64,000 nucleotides of DNA from Streptomyces nymphaeiformis (GTDB lineage Bacteria > Actinomycetota > Actinomycetes > Streptomycetales > Streptomycetaceae). The position numbers were made by a program, and so were the translations under genes. Numbering within the stretch: position 1 is the stretch's first letter; each line of letters starts with the position of its first letter. Under the pieces are notes generated by a model. It worked only from the letters and a program-made list of their open reading frames with translations. It was not told the origin of the DNA and made no database searches. This document shows positions 14,923-23,755 of this stretch, piece by piece. The DNA is taken from positions 124,001-188,000 of the forward strand of contig NZ_JACHJY010000011.1 in the NCBI RefSeq assembly GCF_014203895.1. Direction: 5' to 3'.

Positions 14923-16104
14923 TCAGGCCGTCTCCGCCGTCGCGCGCGTACGCGGGTTGCGCGCCGTCAGCGTCACCCCGACCGCGACCGTGACCGCCGC
15001 GACGATCCCGGCCGCGAGCACCGCCCAGCGACCCGCGAACGAGCACATCAGGATCGCGAACGACGCGACCGGCAGGACCAGTTGCTGCGCGATGCCGACC
15101 TTGAAGTAGCGGGCGTGCAGCAGCCACACCGACAGCAGGAACACGGCCGACGGGATCGTCACGGCGGCCGAGGCCGCGAGCGTGGAGAGGTGGGCCTTGC
15201 CCACGGCCTGCTCGACGGCGATCTCCAGGCCCGCCCCGACGGCCGCGGCCGACGCGAAGATCACGTAGTGGCCGTAGCCCCACAGGAAGCCCTGGCGGCT
15301 GGAGGTCAGCCGGTCGTGGGCGGGCACGACGAAGTAGATCCACCAGGCGGAGAAGACGAGCAGCAGACCGCCCGCGGCGATCGGCAGCACCTCGCCGAGG
15401 GCGTCGTTCTCCGCGATGCCCGTCTTCACGGCGACCGTCGCCGCGGCGACCGTCTCGCCCAGCACGATGATGGTGAACAGGCCGTACCGCTCGGCGATGT
15501 GGTGCGGGTGCCAGTTGCTGGGGGCGTCCTTCTCCGCGTACACCGGCACCGCCATCTCGGCGAGCGCCATGACCAGGAACACCCACGGGCGGGCCGGCTC
15601 GGGCGCGAGGAGCAGCGCGAGCCAGCCGACCTGGACGACGAGGACCCCGCCCGCGTACCGGCGGCACATCGTCCGTTCGGCCGGGGCGGTGGCGTGGTGG
15701 GCGGCGCGCAGCCACTGCGAGGCCATGGCGAGCCGCATCACCACGTAGCCGATGTAGACGACGAGGAAGTCGTGCTCCTCGAAGGCGCGGGTGACGCCGG
15801 CGGCGAGGATCAGCACGCCGGCGATCTGGAGGAGGGTGATGATCCGGTAGAGGACGTCGTCGTTGTCGTAGGCCGAGGCGAACCAGGAGAAGTTCATCCA
15901 GGCCCACCAGATCGCGAAGAAGATCATCGCGTAGTTGGCGATGCCCTGGCCGGCGTGGCCCTCGGCGACGGCGTGCACGAGCTCGGCGCCCGCCTGGGCG
16001 ACGGCCACGACGAAACACAGGTCGAAGAAGAGCTCCAGGGGAGTGGCGACCCGGTGGGACTCCTCGCGGGAGCGGGCGGTGAGGGGCAGGAACGGTTGTG
16101 TCAT
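14923..16104 (-). CDS. ltrA: Low temperature requirement protein A (LtrA) family
   Basis: This 393-residue polytopic membrane protein has the family hallmark ATPLELFFDLCFVVAVAQ at the start and about ten hydrophobic segments. The later PSNWHPHHIAERYGLFTIIVLGE is typical of LtrA. The name comes from a Listeria mutant that failed to grow in the cold; the biochemical role is unknown. The ATG at 16104 begins the conserved sequence, and the extra 18 codons of the open frame are unlikely to be used. It is followed at 32 bases by the AfsR-type gene, so the two may share a transcript. Confidence 0.88.
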   Translation of the reverse strand: MTQPFLPLTARSREESHRVATPLELFFDLCFVVAVAQAGAELVHAVAEGHAGQGIANYAMIFFAIWWAWMNFSWFASAYDNDDVLYRIITLLQIAGVLILAAGVTRAFEEHDFLVVYIGYVVMRLAMASQWLRAAHHATAPAERTMCRRYAGGVLVVQVGWLALLLAPEPARPWVFLVMALAEMAVPVYAEKDAPSNWHPHHIAERYGLFTIIVLGETVAAATVAVKTGIAENDALGEVLPIAAGGLLLVFSAWWIYFVVPAHDRLTSSRQGFLWGYGHYVIFASAAAVGAGLEIAVEQAVGKAHLSTLAASAAVTIPSAVFLLSVWLLHARYFKVGIAQQLVLPVASFAILMCSFAGRWAVLAAGIVAAVTVAVGVTLTARNPRTRATAETA

Positions 16105-16219
16105 GGCCCCAGCACAGCAGAGCGGGCGGCGGGCCCGCTCCCCTGGCACGCCCGCCACGCTTCACCCTCAAAGTGGCCAAAACGGGACTGAACGGGGTAT
16201 ACGCCCTTACCGTGGCCGC

Positions 16220-17365
16220 GTGACCGAGCCACCGCAGACAGCCGAGCCGAGCCCCCCGTCCGGCGCCGCCCCCGCCCCGGGCCCCGCGCCCGGCGTCACC
16301 GCGGACGGCGGCCCCTCGCCGCAGGCCCCCGCCGCCGTGCGCCGCCGCGCCGTCCTCGCCGGCACCGCCGTCTCCGTCCTGCTGATCCTCGCGATCGTCT
16401 TCGGCAGCCGTCTGCTCCGCGACTTCGACTCGGCCCTCCTGCCCTACGCCGTGGCCACCGTCTTCCTCGCCTTCGGCGTCGCCTACCGCTACACGGTCTG
16501 GATCTCCGCCCCCGGCGCCCGCCGCCTCTTCCGGCAGGGCTGGCGCTCCTTCTTCTCGGCCGCGAACTTCCGCCGGGCACCCACCGCCCTGCCGAGGATG
16601 ATCGCCACCTACCTCGGCTTCCAGAAGTTCCTCGGCGCCCGCTCGCACGCCCGCTGGGCCGCCCACCAGCTCCTCTTCTGGGGCTGTCTGCTCGCCGCGG
16701 CGATCACCTTCCCCCTCACCTGGGGCTGGTTCACCTTCACCTCCGCCACCGGCTCCGGACCCGGTTACGAGATGCGGATCTGGGGCTTCGAGATCATCGG
16801 CTTCGACGCCCTCGGCTTCCTCGGCTGGCTCATGTTCCACGGCCTCGACATCGCCGCCGTCCTCGTCATCGCCGGCGCCGCCTACTTCCTCTGGCGCCGC
16901 ATGAAGGACCGGGGCGCCATCACCGGCCAGCGCTTCGCCTACGACCTGGTACCGCTGATCGCCCTCGTCGTCATCTCGGTCACCGGGCTGCTGCTGACCT
17001 TCTCCTCGATCTTCCTGCACGGCGGCGGCTACCAGTTCCTCGCCGTCCTCCACATGGTGTCCGTCGTCTTCACCCTCATCTACATCCCCTTCGGGAAGTT
17101 CTTCCACATCGTCCAGCGGCCCGCCGCCGTCGGCATGCAGCTCTTCAAGTACACCTCCCGTCGTACGGGCGAGGGCGAGGGCGAGGTCCTCGTCTGCCGC
17201 CGTTGCCACGAGCCCATCGACACCGCCCCGTACGTGGCGAACCTGCGCGGCACCATGCGCGACCTCGACCTCGGCTTCGACGAATGGGCCGAGTACTGCC
17301 CCCGCTGCAAACGCGTCCTCCGCGGCGCCGCCTACCTCGACCACGTGAAGAAGGGCTTCAAGTGA
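16220..17365 (+). CDS. NarI-like membrane subunit with C-terminal zinc ribbon
   Basis: This is a 381-residue protein. A disordered Pro/Ala N-terminus of about 40 residues is followed by about six membrane segments with histidines suited to bind heme b (AAHQLLFW, MFHGLDIA, FLHGGGYQFLAVLHM, FFHIVQ). This resembles the NarI/HdrE-type quinone-reactive subunits. The cytoplasmic C-terminus holds CRRCHEP and YCPRCKR, a rubredoxin-like or zinc-ribbon CxxC pair. The GTG start is followed by four genes for a molybdoenzyme, a ferredoxin-like protein and a Rieske protein, with a GTGA overlap to the next. It probably carries electrons between the quinone pool and the complex. Confidence 0.8.
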   Translation: MTEPPQTAEPSPPSGAAPAPGPAPGVTADGGPSPQAPAAVRRRAVLAGTAVSVLLILAIVFGSRLLRDFDSALLPYAVATVFLAFGVAYRYTVWISAPGARRLFRQGWRSFFSAANFRRAPTALPRMIATYLGFQKFLGARSHARWAAHQLLFWGCLLAAAITFPLTWGWFTFTSATGSGPGYEMRIWGFEIIGFDALGFLGWLMFHGLDIAAVLVIAGAAYFLWRRMKDRGAITGQRFAYDLVPLIALVVISVTGLLLTFSSIFLHGGGYQFLAVLHMVSVVFTLIYIPFGKFFHIVQRPAAVGMQLFKYTSRRTGEGEGEVLVCRRCHEPIDTAPYVANLRGTMRDLDLGFDEWAEYCPRCKRVLRGAAYLDHVKKGFK

Positions 17366-19686
17366 CCGCGACCGACCCCGCGACCACCCCCGGTCGGCCG
17401 CTGCCGCTCGACCCCTCGCTCGCCCCGCCCGGCACCCGGAACTTCCGCGACGCCGGAGGCATCCCCGCCGACCGCTGGCACGCCGACCAGCACGGCGAGA
17501 CCCTCGTCCCCACCCACTGCTGCTTCTGCGGCGTCCAGTGCGGCATGTACCTCCGCGTCGACCACCACGGCAAGGTCTTCGGCGTCGAACCCCGCAACCA
17601 CGACATCAACCGCATGCGGCTCTGCCCCAAGGGCATCAACGCGTACCAGCAGGTCAACCACCCCGACCGGCTCACCGCACCCCTCATGCGCCGCAACCGC
17701 GACGAGGAGTTCCACGAGGTCAGCTGGGAAGAGGCCCTCGACCACACCGTCGCCGAGATCCGCCGCGTCCAGGGGCAGCACGGCAACGACGCCTTCGGGC
17801 TCCTCGGCGGCGCCAGCCTCTTCTCCGAGAAGACCTACCTCGTCGGCAAGTTCGCCCGCGTCGCCCTCAAGTCCCGGCACGTCGACTACAACGGTCGCCT
17901 CTGCATGGTCTCCGCCGCCGGAGCCAACAAACTCGCCTTCGGCATCGACCGCGCCGGCAACCCCTTCTCCGACATCCTCCTCACCGACTGCCTCCTCATC
18001 GCCGGCTCCAACGTCGGCGAATGCTTCCCCGTCATGACCCAGTACCTGTGGGGAGCCCGCGACCGGGGCGCCACCCTCATCGTCGTCGACCCCCGCGAGA
18101 CCGCGATCGCGCGCACCGCCGACGTCCACGTCGCCCTCAAGCCCGGCACCGACTCGGCCTTCTTCAACGCCGTCCTGCACGTCGTCGTCGCCGAAGGCCT
18201 CACCGACGAGGCCTACCTCGCCGCACACACCACCGGCTGGGACGAGGTCAGGAAGACCGTCGCCGACTACCCGCCCGCCCGCTCCGCCGAGATCTGCGGC
18301 GTCCCCGAGGAACAGATCGTCCAGGTCGCCCGCATGTTCGCCGGCGCCGACAAGGCCATGGCCTGGCACGCCCGCGGCGTCGAACACCACTCCCAGGGCG
18401 TCGAGAACTGCCTGACCATCATCAACCTCTGCGTCGCCACCGGGAACATCGGCAGGCCCGGCGCCGGCTACGGCACCATCACCGGCCAGGGCAACGGCCA
18501 GGGCGGCCGCGAACACGGCCAGAAGTCCGACCTCCTCCCCGGCGGCCGCTCCATCACCAACCCCGAGCACCGCCGCCAGATCTGCGAGATCTGGGGCATC
18601 GAGGAATCAGAACTCCCACCCGCCGGCACCTCCATGATGGAGATGGTCTGGCAGATGCAGCGCCAGGAGATCCGCGGCCTCATCGGCATCTGCAACAACC
18701 CCTTCGTCTCCCTCCCGAACCACGCCACCGTCAAGGACGGCTACGACACCCTCGAATTCCACGCCCAGTTCGACTTCTTCCTCTCCGAGACCGCCGCCAA
18801 CGCCCACGTCGTCTTCCCCGTCACCGTCTGGGCCGAGGACGAGGGCGTCATGGCCAACGCCGAGGCCCGCGTCGTCAAGCACAACAAGGCCCAGGAACCC
18901 CCCGCCGGCGTCCGCACCGACACCTGGGTCCTCTGCGAACTCGCCAAACGGCTCGGCGCCGGCGACAAGTTCGCCTTCCCCGACTCCCGCTCCGTCTTCG
19001 AGGAGCTCCGCACCGCCTCCGCCGGAACCGTCAACGACTACTACGGCATCACGTACGAACGCCTGGAGGAGACCGGCGGCATCGCCTGGCCCTGCCCGAG
19101 CACCGACCACCCCGGCACCCCCCGCCTCTTCGAGGACGGCCGCACCTACCACCCCGACGGCAGGATCCACCTGCAGACCGTCGCCTGGCACCCGCCCATG
19201 GACCCGTACAGCGACGAGTACCCCCTCTCGCTCACCACCGGCCGCACCGTCGCCCACTTCCTCTCCGGCAACCAGACCCGCCGCCTCGGCGCCCTCGTCG
19301 AACAGACCCCCCGCCCCTGGGTCGAGGTCCACCCCTCGCACGGCTTCCGCAACGGCGACCCCGTCCGCGTCGTCACCCGCCGCGGCAGCGAGGTCTTCCC
19401 CGCACTCGTCACCGAGGCCATCCGCCCCGACACCGTCTTCGTGCCCTACCACTGGCCCGTCCCCACGGCCGCGAACGCCCTCACCATCGACGCCCTCGAC
19501 CCGCGCTCCAAGATCCCGGAGTACAAGGTGTGCGCCGCCCGCATCGAGGCCGCCGACCGCGTCGACGAGGTCCCCGCCCCGCCCACCGCCCCCGGACACC
19601 AGGCCTACCCGGAGACCCAGGTCTCCCGCACCGACCCGCTGCCCCCCACCTCCCCCCAGGGCCGCGGCACCGCGGAGAGGAGCTGA
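17362..19686 (+). CDS. Mo-bis-MGD oxidoreductase, nitrate-reductase-like
   Basis: This 774-residue catalytic subunit belongs to the DMSO-reductase superfamily. Cys53, Cys56, Cys60 (CCFCGVQC) and Cys88 (RLCPKG) should hold a [4Fe-4S] cluster. Cys181 in GRLCMVSAAG is positioned as the Mo ligand, as in NapA/NasA nitrate reductases. The sequence PRNHDINRMRLCPKGINAY and the C-terminal dinucleotide-binding domain also resemble assimilatory nitrate reductases. There is no Tat signal, so it is cytoplasmic. The last 60 residues are Pro-rich and unlike known enzymes. It overlaps the preceding gene (GTGA). Nitrate is the obvious guess, but the Rieske and heme partners are unusual for NasA. Confidence 0.85.
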   Translation: MTATDPATTPGRPLPLDPSLAPPGTRNFRDAGGIPADRWHADQHGETLVPTHCCFCGVQCGMYLRVDHHGKVFGVEPRNHDINRMRLCPKGINAYQQVNHPDRLTAPLMRRNRDEEFHEVSWEEALDHTVAEIRRVQGQHGNDAFGLLGGASLFSEKTYLVGKFARVALKSRHVDYNGRLCMVSAAGANKLAFGIDRAGNPFSDILLTDCLLIAGSNVGECFPVMTQYLWGARDRGATLIVVDPRETAIARTADVHVALKPGTDSAFFNAVLHVVVAEGLTDEAYLAAHTTGWDEVRKTVADYPPARSAEICGVPEEQIVQVARMFAGADKAMAWHARGVEHHSQGVENCLTIINLCVATGNIGRPGAGYGTITGQGNGQGGREHGQKSDLLPGGRSITNPEHRRQICEIWGIEESELPPAGTSMMEMVWQMQRQEIRGLIGICNNPFVSLPNHATVKDGYDTLEFHAQFDFFLSETAANAHVVFPVTVWAEDEGVMANAEARVVKHNKAQEPPAGVRTDTWVLCELAKRLGAGDKFAFPDSRSVFEELRTASAGTVNDYYGITYERLEETGGIAWPCPSTDHPGTPRLFEDGRTYHPDGRIHLQTVAWHPPMDPYSDEYPLSLTTGRTVAHFLSGNQTRRLGALVEQTPRPWVEVHPSHGFRNGDPVRVVTRRGSEVFPALVTEAIRPDTVFVPYHWPVPTAANALTIDALDPRSKIPEYKVCAARIEAADRVDEVPAPPTAPGHQAYPETQVSRTDPLPPTSPQGRGTAERS

Positions 19687-19693
19687 CCCGCAC

Positions 19694-20293
19694 ATGATGG
19701 GCCGCACGATCTTCATCGACCCCGGCCGCTGCATCGGCTGCCAGGCCTGCGTCTCCGCCTGCCGCGAATGCGACTCGCACCGCGGCAAGTCGATGATCCA
19801 CCTCGACTACCCCGACGAGGGCCACTCCGTCGCCTCCCTCCCCACCGTCTGCATGCACTGCGAGGACCCCGTCGCCCCCTGCGCCGAGGTCTGCCCCGCC
19901 GACGCGATCCTCGTCACCGCCGACGGCGTCGTGCAGCAGGCCGACACCACCCGCTGCATCGGCTGCGCCAACTGCGTCAACGCCTGCCCCTTCGGCGTAC
20001 CGAAGATCGACCTCCAGGCGAAGCTCCAGATGAAGTGCAACCTCTGCTACGACCGCACCGCCTACGGCCTCGCCCCGATGTGCGCCACCGTCTGCCCCAC
20101 CGGCGCCCTCTTCTACGGAACCCTCGACGAGCTGCGCGCCGAGCGGCCCGGCGTCCAGGTCGCCGACTCCTTCACCTTCGGCACCACGACCGTCTCCACC
20201 GGGGTGGCGATGGTCGTCCCCGCCGACAAGGTCCGGTGGCCGGTGCCCGGCGGGCTCCCCGTCGTCGAGATCAACGGAAGGGACGTACGTTGA
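19694..20293 (+). CDS. Four-cluster [4Fe-4S] electron-transfer subunit
   Basis: This 199-residue protein has four cysteine groups: CIGCQACVSAC, CMHCEDPVAPCAEVCP, CIGCANCVNACP and CNLCYDRTAYGLAPMCATVCP. This is the layout of NrfC/DmsB/HybA-like subunits holding four [4Fe-4S] clusters. It should relay electrons from the molybdoenzyme to the membrane subunit. A beta-rich C-terminal tail of about 50 residues follows. The ATG at 19694 follows GAGAGGAG; a second ATG directly follows. It overlaps the Rieske gene by four bases. Confidence 0.9.
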   Translation: MMGRTIFIDPGRCIGCQACVSACRECDSHRGKSMIHLDYPDEGHSVASLPTVCMHCEDPVAPCAEVCPADAILVTADGVVQQADTTRCIGCANCVNACPFGVPKIDLQAKLQMKCNLCYDRTAYGLAPMCATVCPTGALFYGTLDELRAERPGVQVADSFTFGTTTVSTGVAMVVPADKVRWPVPGGLPVVEINGRDVR

Positions 20294-20928
20294 GCGTCAC
20301 CGACCCCCAGCCGCCCGCGCCCGACGCCGCTCGCACCGACGCGGCCCGGGAAGCGCTCCACGACCGGATCGCCGCCGACTCCCTCACCACCCGCCGCGAC
20401 TACCTGCGGATCGTCGCCACCGTCTCCGGCGGCCTCGCCGTCGGAGGCGTCGCCGTCGCGTCCGGCATCCTGCAGCGGCACGGCGACCCCGACGGCCTCC
20501 CCGCGATCAAGAAGATCGCCGACCGGATCGAACCCGGCGAGTCGCTCGCCTTCCGCTACCCGGGGGACGAGGACCGGGCGATCGCCGTCCGCATGGACGA
20601 CGGCACCCTCGCCGGCTACTCCGCCGTCTGCACCCACCTCGCCTGCGCCGTCCTGTGGCGCAGGGACCGGGGGAGCGAGGGCGAGCTGTACTGCCCCTGC
20701 CACGAGGGCGTCTTCGACGCCCGCACGGGCGAGGTCACCGCCGGGCCGCCCCCGCGCGGCCTGCCCAAGGTCATCCTGATCGAGCAGGTCGACGGCAGCG
20801 TCTGGGCCATCGGCACCGCCCGCTCCGGCGAGAGCCTCCAGGAGGGCTACTGCCGCCAACGTGGCGAGGGCAGCCCCCTCTGCACGCGCCTGGAGGGCGG
20901 GGCCACGGAGAGGAGTGAGGGCGCGTGA
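20290..20928 (+). CDS. Tat-type Rieske [2Fe-2S] protein
   Basis: This 212-residue protein starts with TTG in a TTGA overlap with the preceding stop codon, behind GGAAGGGA. A twin-arginine motif RRDYLR at residues 35-40 precedes a hydrophobic stretch, so it is probably exported folded by Tat and stays anchored. The Rieske ligands are C114-T-H116 and C135-P-C-H138, in a domain of about residues 85-185. A cysteine-containing tail follows (GYCRQRGEGSPLC). Together with the neighbouring molybdoenzyme, Fe-S and heme-type subunits it suggests a branched electron path at the membrane. Confidence 0.88.
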   Translation: MSVTDPQPPAPDAARTDAAREALHDRIAADSLTTRRDYLRIVATVSGGLAVGGVAVASGILQRHGDPDGLPAIKKIADRIEPGESLAFRYPGDEDRAIAVRMDDGTLAGYSAVCTHLACAVLWRRDRGSEGELYCPCHEGVFDARTGEVTAGPPPRGLPKVILIEQVDGSVWAIGTARSGESLQEGYCRQRGEGSPLCTRLEGGATERSEGA

Positions 20929-21242
20929 CCGATGTGAACCGGCCCGTGCACAGGCGGTATCCGCAGATCCGGGCCACCAGCGGGTACGGCGATCCGCGGA
21001 TCCGGCACACCGGGCCCGGGCCCGGTGCGGGGGCCGAGCAGGAGCCGGAGCGGTCGTCGAAGCTGTCGGCGCGGCTGGCGCTGGCGCTCACGGTGGTGAT
21101 CGGCCAGCTCTGGGGGCTGACCGTCGTGGTGGACGAGTGGATGTCCGGTAACACCGGCACCGCCTGGTGGGGCGCGGGCTTCCTCGTCCTGTCGTTCCTG
21201 GTGGTCCTGGGCCTCTGGGTGATCGACCCGAAAGACCGCTGA
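20925..21242 (+). CDS. Small two-helix membrane protein of the Mo operon
   Basis: I cannot assign a function. It has 105 residues with a basic, Gly/Pro-rich first half and two membrane helices at about 50-70 and 80-100, joined by a short loop containing DEWMSGNTG. It ends in IDPKDR on the cytoplasmic side. It overlaps the Rieske gene (GTGA), so it is translated with the complex and may help assemble or anchor it. Confidence 0.75.
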   Translation: MTDVNRPVHRRYPQIRATSGYGDPRIRHTGPGPGAGAEQEPERSSKLSARLALALTVVIGQLWGLTVVVDEWMSGNTGTAWWGAGFLVLSFLVVLGLWVIDPKDR

Positions 21243-21284
21243 TCAGAGGGGTACGGGGCGGGCGGGCAGGCGTAGTCTGAAGAG

Positions 21285-21509
21285 ATGAGCACCGCCCCCG
21301 CCCACGGACCGCGAGACGCGAAGCAGCCCGGCATGAAGTCCAGCCCCGAGAACACTCCGAAGAAGCCGGTACTCGTCTTCGACGATCCGCTGGACCAGCA
21401 ATCCGCGGACGACACGGACCGCGGGTGGGGCGAGCGGCCTCCGGCCGGCGGCGACAGCGCCGCCGACCTCGCGCGCTTCCTCGACGAGAAGCCGCCGCAC
21501 CACCTCTGA
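21285..21509 (+). CDS. Small acidic protein of unknown function
   Basis: This 74-residue protein is hydrophilic and rich in Asp, Pro and Lys, with no membrane segment. Third codon positions are strongly G/C, which supports coding. The ATG lies seven bases after a TAGTCT that could be a -10 box, so the mRNA may be leaderless. It ends 20 bases before the convergent mscL stop codon. I do not recognise the family. Confidence 0.65.
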   Translation: MSTAPAHGPRDAKQPGMKSSPENTPKKPVLVFDDPLDQQSADDTDRGWGERPPAGGDSAADLARFLDEKPPHHL

Positions 21510-21528
21510 CACCGGCGTGTCCCGCCGG

Positions 21529-22050
21529 TCAGGAGGTGGAGTGCGCCCCCGCGCCCCCACCGCCGGCGACCGCGGAGCCCGGCGTCGTGTTGTTCACGTG
21601 CGGGCCGCGCTGGGCGACCAGGTGGTCGCGGATCTCCTTGAGGACCTCCAGCTCGCTGACCTCCAGGACCTCCTCGACGCCCTCCTTCGCCTTCTCGTGC
21701 GCGGCGCGCTTGGCGAGGATCTTCGCCATCGGCAGCACCATGAGGAAGTAGACGACGGCCGCGGTGATCAGGAAGCTCAGCACCGCGCTGAGGACCAGAC
21801 CCCACTGGATCTGGATGCCCTGCATCTCCCCGTTGACCACCACGCACGCGCCCCTGAGGCAGGACGCGTAGCTCTCCAGGTCCTTGGTGCCGAAGGCGCC
21901 GACGATCGGGTTGATGATCCCCTTGACCACCGAGTTCACGATGTTCGTGAAGGCGGCACCGATGACGACCGCCACCGCCAGGTCGATCACGTTGCCCCGC
22001 ATCAGGAAGGCCTTGAAGCCTCCCAGCAAACTTTCCTTCTTCTCGGCCAC
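21529..22050 (-). CDS. mscL: Large-conductance mechanosensitive channel MscL
   Basis: This 173-residue protein opens a wide pore in the cell membrane when turgor rises suddenly. The first helix (GNVIDLAVAVVIGAAFTNIV) and second helix are typical, joined by a periplasmic loop that carries two cysteines (SCLRGAC). The cytoplasmic end is longer than usual, with a helical coiled segment followed by a Gly/Ala/Ser tail. The GTG at 22050 matches the family start and follows AAAGG; the open frame continues upstream but lacks conservation features. Confidence 0.93.
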   Translation of the reverse strand: MAEKKESLLGGFKAFLMRGNVIDLAVAVVIGAAFTNIVNSVVKGIINPIVGAFGTKDLESYASCLRGACVVVNGEMQGIQIQWGLVLSAVLSFLITAAVVYFLMVLPMAKILAKRAAHEKAKEGVEEVLEVSELEVLKEIRDHLVAQRGPHVNNTTPGSAVAGGGGAGAHSTS

Positions 22051-22176
22051 CGAGGTGCCTTTCGTCGCCTGTGAAATCCCGTGTACCGCTGTGTGCGGAG
22101 CCATTAGGCCGTGAACGACGCAAGGGCGTCCAATCCGTACACACGGGACGGTGACTTGACAGCGAGTCAGTGCGAA

Positions 22177-22689
22177 TCAGCACACCGTCACCGCCAGTCG
22201 GGACGTGACACCGGCACCTGCCAGCACCGCCGCCGTCGACCGCGGCACGGACAGGACGACGAGCGCCCCTCCGTCCGCCCGGGTCTCGTCCTGCCGTGGC
22301 ACGTCAGCCACTCGGGCGCCCGCGGCGACCACCCGCGCCTCGCTCCCGCCGCCCGGGGGCGAGTCGGGCGCGGCGATGACGTCGACCCGGTCGCCGGGCC
22401 GCAGGAGTCGTACGGTCGCGGCGTCGGCGATCCGGACCGGCGCGGACACCAGGGGTGCGGGGGCGGGCGGCCGCGCGCGGGCGGGCGCCGGCCGTGGCGG
22501 TGCGGCCGGAGCGACGCCCGTGTTCGCGACGGCGAGCGCACCCGCCGTCAGGGCCAGGAGCAGCGCCGGGACGAGCCGCCCGCGCCGGAGCGCCCGCCGC
22601 AGCCGGTGCCGGGCGCCCCCGACCCGTAGCGGCTCGAACGCCGGGACCGTGCAGGGGGGAGGGACGGAGGAGGAGGTCGTCATGGTCAT
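22177..22689 (-). CDS. SAF-domain protein, CpaB/RcpC-like
   Basis: This 170-residue protein has a cytoplasmic basic N-terminus, one membrane helix (LVPALLLALTAGALAVANTG) and a proline-rich linker. A SAF domain of about 80 residues follows, with VRLLRPGDRVDVIAAP and VLSVPRSTAAVLAGA. This arrangement is found in Flp pilus assembly proteins of the CpaB type, though here it is short and no pilus genes are near. The start at 22689 (MTMTT) follows GGCGG. It probably acts at the outer face of the membrane. Confidence 0.8.
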   Translation of the reverse strand: MTMTTSSSVPPPCTVPAFEPLRVGGARHRLRRALRRGRLVPALLLALTAGALAVANTGVAPAAPPRPAPARARPPAPAPLVSAPVRIADAATVRLLRPGDRVDVIAAPDSPPGGGSEARVVAAGARVADVPRQDETRADGGALVVLSVPRSTAAVLAGAGVTSRLAVTVC

Positions 22690-22812
22690 GGGAGTGCCGC
22701 CTGTCCTGTCGGGAACGGGATGTGCCCCCACTCTCCCGACTCCGTCGCCGTCCCGCTCCGGCCTGAGGATCACCCCGTGCCTGTGGACAACTTCCCCGCT
22801 CTCACGGGTGAT

Positions 22813-23658
22813 TCACGGCAGCTCGATCCCCAGGTCCCAGCCCTCGTGCGCCCGTGTGCACAGGCAGTCCCGGTCCACCGTCGCCGGCAGCGCCCCCACC
22901 GCGTCGAAGAGCACCTCCCGCAGCCGTCCCACGTTCTCGCCGAAGACCCGCAGGACCTCGGTGTGCGAGACGCCGTCGCCGGTCTCGGCGCCCGCGTCCA
23001 GGTCGGTGACGAGGGCGAGCGAGGTGTAGCAGAGGCCCAGTTCGCGGGCGAGGACGGCCTCGGGGTGCCCGGTCATGCCGACGACGGACCAGCCGGCGGC
23101 GGCGTGCCAGCGCGACTCGGCGCGGGTGGAGAAGCGGGGGCCCTCGACGACGACCATCGTGCCGCCGTCCACCGGCTCCCAGTCCCGTCCCCGGGCGGCC
23201 TTGACCGCGATCCGCCGCCCGTCCGGGCAGTAGGGGTCGGCGAAGGTCACGTGGACGACGTTGGGCACGGCCCCGTCGGCCCGCCGTTCCCCGTCGAAGT
23301 AGGTCTGCGCCCGGCTCTTCGTGCGGTCGACGAGCTGGTCGGGCACGACGAGGGTGCCGGGGCCGTACTCCTCGCGCAGTCCGCCGACGGCGCAGGGCCC
23401 GAGGACCTGCCGTACGCCCACGGAGCGCAGTGCCCAGAGGTTGGCGCGGTAGTTGATCCGGTGCGGCGGGACGGTGTGCCCGCGGCCGTGCCGGGGGAGG
23501 AAGGCGACCCGCCGGCCGGCGATCTCGCCGAGGAACAGGGAGTCGCTGGGGCTGCCGTACGGGGTGTCGACGGACACCTCGGTGACGTCCTCCAGGAACG
23601 AGTAGAACCCGGAGCCGCCGATCACGCCGATGTCCGCGTACACGTCATGGTTGGCCAT
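22813..23658 (-). CDS. mtnP: S-methyl-5'-thioadenosine phosphorylase
   Basis: This 281-residue enzyme of the purine nucleoside phosphorylase family cleaves methylthioadenosine with phosphate to adenine and methylthioribose-1-phosphate, salvaging the by-product of polyamine and homoserine-lactone pathways. IGVIGGSGFYSF at the start binds phosphate; PRHGRGH, YRANLWAL and the methionine-containing VVGMTGHPEA match the MTAP subgroup. Specificity between MTA and other nucleosides cannot be fixed from sequence alone. I place the start at 23658 (MANHDVY). Confidence 0.88.
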   Translation of the reverse strand: MANHDVYADIGVIGGSGFYSFLEDVTEVSVDTPYGSPSDSLFLGEIAGRRVAFLPRHGRGHTVPPHRINYRANLWALRSVGVRQVLGPCAVGGLREEYGPGTLVVPDQLVDRTKSRAQTYFDGERRADGAVPNVVHVTFADPYCPDGRRIAVKAARGRDWEPVDGGTMVVVEGPRFSTRAESRWHAAAGWSVVGMTGHPEAVLARELGLCYTSLALVTDLDAGAETGDGVSHTEVLRVFGENVGRLREVLFDAVGALPATVDRDCLCTRAHEGWDLGIELP

Positions 23659-23710
23659 GCCGGTCACCCTACGCAGGACCCGCGGAGGCGCGGGTCGTAC
23701 GGGAGACACC

Positions 23711-23743
23711 GAGGGCCCCGTCGCACACGGCGACGGGGCCCTC
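23711..23743 (-). terminator. Hairpin terminator after the FmdB gene
   Basis: GAGGGCCCCGTCG and CGACGGGGCCCTC pair around a short loop, 13 bases after the stop codon of the FmdB-like gene and upstream of mtnP on the same strand. Confidence 0.8.
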
Positions 23744-23755
23744 GGGGAAGTACGG

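Noticed and set aside
12428..17344. A 1638-codon minus-strand open frame
   Set aside because: Only the part from 14890 down is the AfsR-type protein. The rest runs antisense through ltrA and the Mo-operon membrane subunit, whose families are clear, and is a product of high G+C.
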